DNA from: JAGOSA01 sp043718505
GTDB lineage: Bacteria > Patescibacteriota > Minisyncoccia > Phycocordibacterales > UBA9973
DNA length: 15,478 nucleotides
NCBI GenBank assembly: GCA_043718505.1
Contig: JAYSVN010000036.1
Coordinates: 1 to 15,478 of the forward strand
Reading direction: 5' to 3'
The translations under genes were made by a program, and so were the position numbers. Each line of letters begins with the position of its first letter. Position 1 is the first letter of the stretch. This document shows positions 7,652 through 14,089 of this stretch, in pieces. The notes beneath the pieces are model-generated. The model did not search any database. It saw nothing but the letters and a program-made list of their open reading frames with translations, and was not told the origin of the DNA.

Positions 7652-7657
7652 ATAATA
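7652..7657 (-). promoter_or_regulatory. Probable -10 element of the 209-residue protein gene
   Basis: TATTAT on the minus strand, seven bases before the ATG at 7644. It lies between the terminator of the upstream gene and the start codon. No -35 is obvious. Confidence 0.45.
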
Positions 7658-7710
7658 GCCGCTGGTTTCTATTTTTGCTTGAGCTAAACAACTTCGTACT
7701 GACAACCAGC

Positions 7711-7740
7711 AAATAAAAAAGCAGACCCGAAGGCCTGCTC
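7711..7740 (-). terminator. Rho-independent terminator of the RNA polymerase mimic gene
   Basis: On the minus strand GCAGGCC-TTCG-GGTCTGC (7738-7721) forms a seven-pair stem with one G-T wobble, closed by a TTCG tetraloop. TTTTTTATTT follows (7720-7711). It starts about 15 bases past the stop codon at 7755. This is a textbook strong intrinsic terminator. Confidence 0.9.
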
Positions 7741-7754
7741 ACTACTTTATTATT

Positions 7755-10127
7755 TTACTTTACATTTAAAAGAACTTTATCGAACTCGCTGAGTTTGATC
7801 TTGCCGCTTTGCTTTGCTATCGCAATCTCGCACAAGTCTTTCTTGGTCAATTGTAATCCTGACGTAAACTCATTCGCTGACGGTTCAGTTATCACTTCCG
7901 GATTGAAAATGATCTTCGCTGCTTCGGCCTGAGCTGTTGGCGATAATGGCAAGTGAAGTATTGCCTTCCCTTTTTTATCAAGCAATATTCCAAGACGCAG
8001 AATTGCAGATGGATGAAGTCGAATGACTTCCCCTTCCGATACTTTCGGCCTGAATGCAAATACTTCGTTGTACGTAGCCGGACTTACTAATACGAGTAAA
8101 TCCTTCAATGTTTCTGTAAGTGCCGCAGTAACTTCCGCCGATGGATTCTCAAGCATTTCTCTTGCTTCCTTGTACGTATTAGCAACCGGAGGTTTTGTAT
8201 ACGTTTCCTCCATATCAAGATAATTCTTCTCGATTGTCTCAGTTGTATTACCCATCAGGTGTCGACAAACATACGGCTCAAACACTTTGTACGCAATCCA
8301 TGACGGCATTGCACATTCATCCGGAGCCAAATTCGGATCCGGAACTACAGTGCCAAAGGCCGCATACGAAACTGCTTTATTGAATAGCTTTTTATTCCAT
8401 TCAGCAAAACCATGTGTTAGCCCTTTGAGACCATGCCTGTCATTGTCGTCTGATTCATAATTCAATCCTTCTAAGACACTTTGGACCGATTCCTGAAGCA
8501 TTCTTACTTCATTTTCAAGAATAACGTACGGAGCTTTAATCTCAATCAACCGTTTGACGCGACCATTTCTGATAATCACTCGTCTGTACAAATCATTGAG
8601 ACCGTCGGTAACAAACTTCCCACCTCCTACAGAGTAAAGCGGACGCAACCCTTGCGGTAATACAGGCAAGTTCATTATTGTATAATCAACTCCCACTTTT
8701 TCCCTGACAAATTCATGAAAGACATCGATGAATTCACGGTGTTCCGTTGATTCAATTTGTTTTGCTTCCACATATTTACCTATATCTTTCAGAAAGATAT
8801 TCATCTGCTTTTGGAAGAAAGGATGGACTACAGGAACAGAAAGTTTGATATGGCCGAAGCGCTTGTATCTATCACTACTTTTAACTGGTCCGAAGATCTT
8901 CTGACAACATAGACCGTCAGGTATCGGGACATCTGTTTTGTAATTAATCATGTCTGACTTCGTTACTTCACCATATGACTCCTGCATTTCAGCTGCGGTG
9001 AGGAAAGATATCTTCCCTTCACCATTTTCAACTATCAGCTTAAAGCACATGGCTCTTAGCAATGCCTGAAACTTGCGCATCGATGCTGCATCGATTATTT
9101 CCGGAAACGAATCTCCTTTGACAATTGAACTGAGCGCAGCAGAGTAAGCTGCACCATCATCAGACTTGGCAGAAAGCAGCTCTTTCACATTAGCCTCGAG
9201 ACCTTTACTGTTATACACGGCAAGTTGCCTGGGTTTGATTTTAATCCCCTCAACCAACGATTGGTGAGTTAACGAGAACCCTGATGTTCCAAAAGCATTA
9301 GCCTTCTGTTCAATTCTTTCTACTTTTTTTCTGAGAAAGAGATCGCCCAAAAGAACGCGTTCATTTTTATTGATCCATTTTTTTCCCATGCGAATCGTGT
9401 CTTCTGCATAATGAATAAGAATGGATCCAGGATTTTGCACAGAGTGAAGTACTCGCGCATCTTCTTCACTGTTCCAGATACGATCGGCTAATGAATCTAT
9501 CATTTCCGAGGGAGACGTAATAACCATGCCGACAGTGAAATTGCGATGATAGTGAGACTCATGAAGTTGCGGCATTTGGCTCGACGGCACAATTGCTGAG
9601 ACAATGACTTCTTTGCCATTTTGATCTGACAAGACATCACCAATACGAAGGTTTCGTTTAATAGCCAGGTAAATAATCAGTCTTGTTGCCTGCTTCTCGA
9701 TATCAAGCACGATTGCTTGATCGCGATACGGCATACGTTCTGATTCGTCTTCGAAAATAAATCTAAAGATAGCTGTAAGCATTTTCTGTTCAGCAGTATT
9801 CAAATCACCTGCCTCTTTCTTTACCATCCTTGCAACCAAAACGTCATTGTAATCGACAGTCTGACCAATTCGGATAATTCCATCCTCATCTAGGGATGTT
9901 GTGAAGCCGAGCTCTTTGCGCTCGCTTTCGGATATTTCTTCCGGCAGGCACACCCCTTCTTGTGGGTGATCTGTGCGGATAATAACTCTCTTCACTTCAA
10001 CCGAAGTAAAGACAGAGGAATTGGCAACCGGTTCGCTGACGATGGCCGCATTGGGAACAGTAATACCGTCCCAAGGCATGATGGCGACACTAATGTCGGC
10101 ACCAGGATTGATTTTTAAGATTTCCAT
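7755..10127 (-). CDS. Catalytically dead RpoB-RpoC fusion (RNA polymerase core mimic)
   Basis: The 790-residue product joins RpoB C-terminal to RpoC N-terminal sequence. Beta-like stretches: VAIMPWDG (14-21), LDEDGIIRIG (79-88), the flap (about 40-145, with AEQKMLTAIF at 112-121), RNLRIGD (158-164) and LLSAKSDD with SIVKGDSFPE (317-343). Beta-prime-like stretches: YGEVTKSDMINYKT (385-398), DGLCCQKIFGPVK (404-416), FGHIKLSVPVVH (424-435), LPQGLRPL (490-497), the clamp helices LNDLYRRVIIRNGRVKRL (510-527) to EVRMLQESVQ (540-549), and VIRLHP...HLPLSPTAQAEA (701-736). NADFDGD is replaced by GILLDKK (713-719), the two KMAGRHGNKG lysines by V165 and E173, and the beta ED pair by P25-N26. The zinc finger is deleted. 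Beta residues before the MPW motif, bridge helix and trigger loop are absent. The frame is intact, with its own promoter and terminator. RNA synthesis is very unlikely. Sigma binding, assembly or nucleic-acid binding are possible roles, all inference. Confidence 0.9.
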   Translation of the reverse strand: MEILKINPGADISVAIMPWDGITVPNAAIVSEPVANSSVFTSVEVKRVIIRTDHPQEGVCLPEEISESERKELGFTTSLDEDGIIRIGQTVDYNDVLVARMVKKEAGDLNTAEQKMLTAIFRFIFEDESERMPYRDQAIVLDIEKQATRLIIYLAIKRNLRIGDVLSDQNGKEVIVSAIVPSSQMPQLHESHYHRNFTVGMVITSPSEMIDSLADRIWNSEEDARVLHSVQNPGSILIHYAEDTIRMGKKWINKNERVLLGDLFLRKKVERIEQKANAFGTSGFSLTHQSLVEGIKIKPRQLAVYNSKGLEANVKELLSAKSDDGAAYSAALSSIVKGDSFPEIIDAASMRKFQALLRAMCFKLIVENGEGKISFLTAAEMQESYGEVTKSDMINYKTDVPIPDGLCCQKIFGPVKSSDRYKRFGHIKLSVPVVHPFFQKQMNIFLKDIGKYVEAKQIESTEHREFIDVFHEFVREKVGVDYTIMNLPVLPQGLRPLYSVGGGKFVTDGLNDLYRRVIIRNGRVKRLIEIKAPYVILENEVRMLQESVQSVLEGLNYESDDNDRHGLKGLTHGFAEWNKKLFNKAVSYAAFGTVVPDPNLAPDECAMPSWIAYKVFEPYVCRHLMGNTTETIEKNYLDMEETYTKPPVANTYKEAREMLENPSAEVTAALTETLKDLLVLVSPATYNEVFAFRPKVSEGEVIRLHPSAILRLGILLDKKGKAILHLPLSPTAQAEAAKIIFNPEVITEPSANEFTSGLQLTKKDLCEIAIAKQSGKIKLSEFDKVLLNVK

Positions 10128-10194
10128 TATGTATCTTTGTAAAAGGGCAACCGCGGCTTTTTTTATACTCCCGCTTTGGATGAGGAGTTACACA

Positions 10195-10222
10195 ATACTA
10201 ACACAAAATACTCTTATGTCAA
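10195..10222 (-). promoter_or_regulatory. Sigma-70 promoter of the RNA polymerase mimic gene
   Basis: On the minus strand a perfect TTGACA (10222-10217), a 16-base spacer and TAGTAT (10200-10195). It predicts a start near 10188 and a leader of about 60 bases before the ATG at 10127. This is the only perfect -35 I found in the window. The leader has no clear Shine-Dalgarno sequence; it contains GCGG and CCGC segments that could form a small hairpin. Confidence 0.75.
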
Positions 10223-10240
10223 ATGGCTATTTTGCCATTT
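10221..10240 (-). other. Hairpin over the TPR gene stop codon
   Basis: AAATGGC-N6-GCCATTT forms a seven-pair stem that spans the stop codon of the TPR gene and abuts the TTGACA of the downstream promoter. The minus-strand tail is not T-rich, so it is at best a weak terminator or 3' end stabiliser. Confidence 0.35.
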
Positions 10241-11030
10241 CTTCAATTTCTTTTAGTCGATTGGAAGCTGCCGCTGCACGCTCCTTATCTTTATGTTTTG
10301 TAAAATATTTTACAAAGTCTGTATATATTCCCCTGGCTTCATGTATATTTTGCGGTTTATAAGAATGGGAGAAAGCAATTTCCATCTGAAGGAGGGCATC
10401 GTTTATATATTTTTCATTTTGCTTTGCTTCAATTACACCTAAGAAATAGTTGAGTTCATATATAGTTGATTCTTGCTTGAGCGCATCTTGGAGGAGCAAA
10501 ATGCTTGCCTCACCCAAGCCACGGTTGTAAAGGTTGAGCGCGTAATATTCGACTGCCTGGACATAATACGGCATTATCCTGAGAGCCTCTTCGTAATAGG
10601 CGCCGGCTTGAGCGTAAAACTTTTTGGCTTCACCTTCATCAGTGCTGCTTACTGCCAGAGTCTCGTATGCTTTGCCGAGTATGACATAGTTATTGGCATA
10701 CTTATTATTGTGCTCCAGGCTTTCCTCTAGTTTTATTACCGCAAACTTATACAGTTCTCCCTTTGGATCAATAATACTAGGGTACATGTTTGAAACCATG
10801 CGTAAAAAGTATTCACGCAAAAATGGCTGAACAAAAGTATAGGGAGAAAATAATTTTTCGTTTTTTGTCAGAAATGTTACGTTACCTGTCATCATCGTCT
10901 TATCATAGGAACGAAAAAGACCGGCTAATTGTCGTAATGGCACCATGGTCCAGACAAAAAAACTAATACCAAGAAAAATAGAGGCTCCGGCAAAAACTAT
11001 TTTTATTGTTTTAGTATTATGGTTTTTCAT
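10227..11030 (-). CDS. Membrane-anchored TPR-repeat protein
   Basis: A 267-residue protein with one N-terminal transmembrane helix (about residues 9-31) and a helical repeat region. TPR-like units are seen at about 85-215, with pieces such as YANNYVILGKAYETLA, YYEEALRIMPYYVQAVEYYA and YELNYFLGVIEAKQN. The topology is probably short N-terminus inside and repeats outside. I chose the ATG at 11030 (MKNHNTKTIK), 14 bases before the stop of the O-antigen-ligase-like gene; an upstream TTG would add nine residues with no support. The overlap points to translational coupling. O-antigen-ligase-like proteins are often fused to or beside TPR domains, so this may act as its partner at the cell surface; that is inference. 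Confidence 0.8.
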   Translation of the reverse strand: MKNHNTKTIKIVFAGASIFLGISFFVWTMVPLRQLAGLFRSYDKTMMTGNVTFLTKNEKLFSPYTFVQPFLREYFLRMVSNMYPSIIDPKGELYKFAVIKLEESLEHNNKYANNYVILGKAYETLAVSSTDEGEAKKFYAQAGAYYEEALRIMPYYVQAVEYYALNLYNRGLGEASILLLQDALKQESTIYELNYFLGVIEAKQNEKYINDALLQMEIAFSHSYKPQNIHEARGIYTDFVKYFTKHKDKERAAAASNRLKEIEEMAK

Positions 11031-12318
11031 ACAGAGATTTTTGGTAAAGAAAAGCAATTATCACAAAAAAAGCCAGGTATGTTACTCCGAGATCAAAGAC
11101 AAAAAGGTTATTTACAAAATAAGCAGTAATAAAAAAGAATGCAGACAGACCCAGGAAAAATTGCTTTTTAATTAAACGTATCGAATATGTATACAGCAAG
11201 CAGAAAATCGCCAAATAGCTTAAGAGGCCGAAGATGCCGGACATAACGAGGACATCGATTAATTTATTGTGAGCCCGGTCAGCCATGGCATAGTCATAGA
11301 TATATATTTTGGGTTGATAGTGTGACTGAAAGAAGAAAACATAATTGTCCCACCCCCAGCCAAATGACAGAGCGACTAGGTCGGTTTTTGTGAAAAAGCC
11401 ATTGAGTGACATTTTCGAAAGCAAAATACGTGAAGCAGCTGTACCTTCACTAATTGATGTTCCGGCAATTCGATTGACGCCGGGTATTTCTTGCCATAGT
11501 GATGCATTCTTCGTTGCCAAAAAAGTAACACCTGAAATAGTCATTACTGCAAGGACAATGCTAGCCACTAGACGCAAACTTCTCGCACCTAGTTTTAGGT
11601 TTTTCCCGTATATTACAGCCATGACAAGGGCGAGAATTAAAGCAATAAAGAGCGCCAGCAGGGCTCCCCGGCTGTCAGCTAGGAAAATGCCGACTACGGC
11701 CATGAGTATAGTGATAATACCGGGCAGCATCATGATTCTATTTTTCGATGTACGGCTTAGCCAAATTTGAAAACAGCCGATAAAAATTGAGAAGAGGTAG
11801 AAACCGGCTAATATTGTTGCGTTGCCGATCAAGGACCCTGGTCGATCAGTTCCCTGGGCTACTTGCTGGACTTCAACAACGAAAAGTATAAAAGTGCTCA
11901 GTGATATTCCTACAGAGAAAAGGCTCCATTCTTTTTTGCCAAATAAAATTGCCATTGACACTGCAATAGTAAAAAAAGTAAAAATCGTCAGAAAACCTTC
12001 TTGTCGCTCGCCGCCACCAAAAAAGGCCGAGGTTCGGTCAAAAGCAAAAAAAGTACTGATGATGAGAAAAATAATATTAATGAGTAGAGCAATAAAAAGC
12101 GGACTGCGGAAAACACTTCTTATTTTTTCATAAAGTTCGGCTTTGATTTCCACTTTCTCCAAAAAAAGAGAAAGGGTTATAAGGAGGATCACAAGAAAAG
12201 CTATTCCTCTGATTAAGATAGTTTTGCCAAGTATAAAAGTAACAATATTGAGTGATGAGATTTCAATGAGAGGTAAAAAGGCGCAGAGGAGCAGTACCCA
12301 GGTCGCTAGCTTTTTCAT
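11017..12318 (-). CDS. O-antigen ligase / polymerase-like membrane protein (Wzy_C, PF04932)
   Basis: A 433-residue polytopic protein with about ten to twelve hydrophobic segments. The Wzy_C/O-antigen ligase signature is visible: GSLIGNATILAGF (161-173), DSRGALLAL (215-223), a large exposed loop (about 268-350), GWGWDNY (320-326) and RAHNKLIDVLVMSGIFG (348-364). H350-N351 matches the conserved His-Asn of WaaL-type ligases. Family members transfer or polymerise undecaprenyl-linked glycans outside the cytoplasmic membrane; pilin-glycosylating PglL/PilO ligases share the same domain. The acceptor here is unknown. It overlaps the TPR gene and shares a symmetric promoter region of 24 bases with the divergent HD-domain gene. 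Confidence 0.83.
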   Translation of the reverse strand: MKKLATWVLLLCAFLPLIEISSLNIVTFILGKTILIRGIAFLVILLITLSLFLEKVEIKAELYEKIRSVFRSPLFIALLINIIFLIISTFFAFDRTSAFFGGGERQEGFLTIFTFFTIAVSMAILFGKKEWSLFSVGISLSTFILFVVEVQQVAQGTDRPGSLIGNATILAGFYLFSIFIGCFQIWLSRTSKNRIMMLPGIITILMAVVGIFLADSRGALLALFIALILALVMAVIYGKNLKLGARSLRLVASIVLAVMTISGVTFLATKNASLWQEIPGVNRIAGTSISEGTAASRILLSKMSLNGFFTKTDLVALSFGWGWDNYVFFFQSHYQPKIYIYDYAMADRAHNKLIDVLVMSGIFGLLSYLAIFCLLYTYSIRLIKKQFFLGLSAFFFITAYFVNNLFVFDLGVTYLAFFVIIAFLYQKSLYEKP

Positions 12319-12323
12319 ATTGT

Positions 12324-12337
12324 GAGAGTATACTCTC
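12324..12337. promoter_or_regulatory. Symmetric bidirectional -10 palindrome
   Basis: The perfect 14-base palindrome GAGAGTATACTCTC contains TATACT on both strands (plus 12329-12334, minus 12332-12327). Each is eight bases from its start codon (12343 plus and 12318 minus), and the two starts are exactly symmetric around the palindrome centre. For the minus direction TTGGTA (12355-12350) stands at a 17-base spacing as a fair -35. For the plus direction no good -35 is seen. The palindrome could also be an operator. Confidence 0.55.
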
Positions 12338-12342
12338 TCAGT

Positions 12343-12888
12343 ATGAAATTACCAACCAGAGAAGAAGCTTTGGCTCTTCTTGAGAAAAATGTCAGTGATG
12401 AATACCAGCGTTATCATGCCTTGATGGTTGCAACAGCCATGGAAGGTTATGCTCCGCAATTTAATGAAGACCCACATCTATGGTTTGTGACAGGTCTTTT
12501 GCACGACATCGACTTTGAAAAAAGTCCCGAAACACATCCCAAAGAATCATTACGCTGGTTTAAAGACTGGGAATATCCGGAAGACATGATTCACGCAGTT
12601 GAAGCTCACGCGTATGGTTACAATGGTTTTGAGACTTTGCCGCGAACGAAGCTGGCCGCAGCGCTCATGGCTTGTGATGAAATTAGCGGAATTTTTTACG
12701 CCTATCGCAAACTGAATCCTCTTCCCTATGGTGAAATGAAAGCCAGTTCAATTATTAAGCGCCTGAACGACAAAGGTTTCGCCGCCAAAATCGAACGAGA
12801 AACTATTTACCGGGGATGCGAAGCGCTTGGCGTAAAGCTCGAAGATCATATTAAAAATCTTATTAGTTTTTTCTCAAGTTTAAAATAA
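12343..12888 (+). CDS. HD-domain phosphohydrolase-like protein (HDIG-type)
   Basis: A 181-residue HD-superfamily protein. The metal-binding residues are visible: H25 in RYHALMVATAM, the H54-D55 doublet in GLLHDIDFE, H84/H89 in MIHAVEAHAYG and D112 in ACDEISG. This fits a metal-dependent phosphohydrolase acting on nucleotides or related phosphates; small HD proteins of this kind have varied substrates and I cannot specify one. I chose the ATG at 12343 (MKLPTREEAL) since it lies eight bases after TATACT; an upstream GTG at 12322 would lie before the predicted transcription start. It converges with the 12938-13615 gene across a shared hairpin terminator. Confidence 0.85.
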   Translation: MKLPTREEALALLEKNVSDEYQRYHALMVATAMEGYAPQFNEDPHLWFVTGLLHDIDFEKSPETHPKESLRWFKDWEYPEDMIHAVEAHAYGYNGFETLPRTKLAAALMACDEISGIFYAYRKLNPLPYGEMKASSIIKRLNDKGFAAKIERETIYRGCEALGVKLEDHIKNLISFFSSLK

Positions 12889-12899
12889 AAAATTTAGAA

Positions 12900-12932
12900 T
12901 AAAAAAAACGCCTCTTAGATTAGAGGCGTTTA
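12900..12932. terminator. Terminator hairpin between convergent genes
   Basis: AACGCCTCT-N6-AGAGGCGTT (12907-12930) forms a nine-pair stem. On the minus strand it is followed by a run of eight T's, making it the terminator of the gene ending at 12938. In the plus direction the tail is only partly T-rich, so it may serve the HD-domain gene weakly. Confidence 0.8.
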
Positions 12933-12937
12933 TCGCA

Positions 12938-13615
12938 TTATTTTTTCTCCCTTGCATCAACAAAATCGAACAGTCTTTGCATTTTCGATTTTTGCGGAAT
13001 TATCTCAGCGCCGAGCGGTTTAAGTATGGAAAGTAAAATATCCTCGCATCTGTCTTCAACACCTTCTTCAGTCGTACATACTCTCAAGGCATATTCTTCA
13101 TTACCCATACCATCAAACTGTAGTTTATCAAGGAATATTCTCACTCCTTGCTCGCCTCGTGTGTCGAGTGTCGCACGCTCAACATTAATAGTCGCGTAAT
13201 ATTCGAATGGTCCTTTGATTCCAAGCGAAGCAAGTTTACGTGCAACATTGCTGTGATCAACATCGGGCAGTGTGTGCTCCTCTTGAAATGCATCGGACAA
13301 TTTTCTGGTCAGGACATCTCGGAATATGTCTTTCTCGCCATCTTGATCGACAATTTTCAATAAAAGAACGTAGGGATACATATCTGCATTATGCCCACCA
13401 ATATACTTAAGGGTTAAGCCAGAACCAACTGGCCACATTCTTCGCAACATGCCTGCCTCATCCATATAGAATTGCTTTTGTTTAATATCGAACCGTATTG
13501 GTTCAAGATCATAATTGGCGACAAGTTTTCTAAATGTGTCCTTATCGATACTACTCTTGGCGACTGAGTCTTCAATGATTCCTTTTTGCATGGTATTCAG
13601 TTTTAGATTTTTCAT
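12938..13615 (-). CDS. Hypothetical protein, possibly CYTH / triphosphate-tunnel-like
   Basis: A 225-residue soluble protein. The layout loosely recalls a CYTH (CyaB-thiamine triphosphatase) fold: KQKQFYMDEAGMLRRMWPVG (45-64) resembles the 'Q-x-Y-x-D ... LR-x-R' strand pair. A 'RKLASLGIKGPFEYYATINV' segment resembles the 'L-x-x-LG-F ... K-x-R' unit. RIFLDKLQFDGMGNEEYALR resembles the 'V-x-LD-x-x-x-LG-x-F-x-E-I-E' strand. The alternating EXEXK opening of canonical members is not visible, so this is tentative. The promoter -10 abuts the ATG at 13615, which puts the predicted transcription start inside the frame. The next ATG, at 13591 (MQKGIIEDSV), may be the true start. Confidence 0.65.
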   Translation of the reverse strand: MKNLKLNTMQKGIIEDSVAKSSIDKDTFRKLVANYDLEPIRFDIKQKQFYMDEAGMLRRMWPVGSGLTLKYIGGHNADMYPYVLLLKIVDQDGEKDIFRDVLTRKLSDAFQEEHTLPDVDHSNVARKLASLGIKGPFEYYATINVERATLDTRGEQGVRIFLDKLQFDGMGNEEYALRVCTTEEGVEDRCEDILLSILKPLGAEIIPQKSKMQRLFDFVDAREKK

Positions 13616-13616
13616 A

Positions 13617-13644
13617 ATTATACACTCAATTTTTACTTTGTCTA
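13617..13644 (-). promoter_or_regulatory. Sigma-70 promoter of the 12938-13615 gene
   Basis: On the minus strand TAGACA (13644-13639), a 16-base spacer and TATAAT (13622-13617). The -10 ends one base before the ATG at 13615, so transcription should start inside the annotated frame, near 13610. This favours the ATG at 13591. Confidence 0.65.
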
Positions 13645-13693
13645 GCTATCTCAAACAAGATGCAAAAAATAATTTTGTGATAGAATCGCTGTA

Positions 13694-13699
13694 TATATT
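13694..13699 (+). promoter_or_regulatory. Probable -10 element of csaA
   Basis: TATATT six bases before the ATG at 13706. An alternative is an extended -10, TGA-TAGAAT, at 13678-13686, which would give a leader of about 13 bases. The sequence does not decide between them. Confidence 0.4.
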
Positions 13700-13705
13700 A
13701 ATCAT

Positions 13706-14047
13706 ATGACAATAACTTACGAAGATTTTCTCAAAGTTGATATCAGGGTTGGTAAGGTAATTGAAGTCGAAGATTTCCCGAAAGCCCGTAATCCGGCTTT
13801 TAAATTAAAAATAGATTTTGGTCCCGAAATTGGTATTAAAGTTTCAAGCGTCCAGGCTCCAAAAGCCCACACAAAAGAAGAGCTCCAAGGCATGCTCGTT
13901 TGCTGTGTCGTTAACTTTCCGCCAAAGAGAGTTTTTGATTTTGATTCGGAAGTGCTTACTCTTGGTTTCAAAAATACTGCAGACATTGGCTGGGTCCTCA
14001 TTACTCCGGCAAAGGATACAGTTGAGATTGGGAGCAGATTAACATAG
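13706..14047 (+). CDS. csaA: CsaA-type tRNA-binding-domain protein
   Basis: A 113-residue single OB-fold protein of the tRNA_bind (EMAP II-like) family. The sequence follows CsaA closely: FLKVDIRVGKVIEVEDFPKA (8-27), then FKLKIDFGPEIGIKVSSVQA and CVVNFPPKRVFDFDSEVLTL. The NFPPKR and SEVL segments mark CsaA rather than the MetG/PheT-fused domain. CsaA is a small dimeric protein with reported chaperone-like and export-related activity and tRNA-binding homology. Length matches the family at about 110 residues. It is monocistronic, with a terminator directly after it. Confidence 0.9.
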   Translation: MTITYEDFLKVDIRVGKVIEVEDFPKARNPAFKLKIDFGPEIGIKVSSVQAPKAHTKEELQGMLVCCVVNFPPKRVFDFDSEVLTLGFKNTADIGWVLITPAKDTVEIGSRLT

Positions 14048-14056
14048 CGTAAAAAT

Positions 14057-14086
14057 AAAAACCCTGGATAATCAGGGTTTTTTAAT
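14057..14086. terminator. Terminator after csaA (bidirectional)
   Basis: ACCCTG-N6-CAGGGT (14061-14078) is followed on the plus strand by TTTTT and AATTT. The A-run before it makes the reverse direction T-rich too, so it can serve both csaA and the convergent gene ending at 14090. Confidence 0.85.
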
Positions 14087-14089
14087 TTA

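Noticed and set aside
7755..10127. Ordinary rpoC or rpoBC gene encoding an active polymerase
   Set aside because: The product covers only half of each subunit, lacks the Asp triad, the catalytic lysines, the zinc finger, bridge helix and trigger loop.
7755..10127. Pseudogene or decaying duplicate of rpoBC
   Set aside because: The frame of 790 codons is unbroken, key loops are replaced at equal length, and promoter and terminator are intact. Decay would be expected to leave stops and frameshifts.
12322..12342. Upstream GTG start for the HD-domain protein
   Set aside because: It lies before the TATACT-predicted transcription start, and HD-family similarity begins after MKLPTREEAL.
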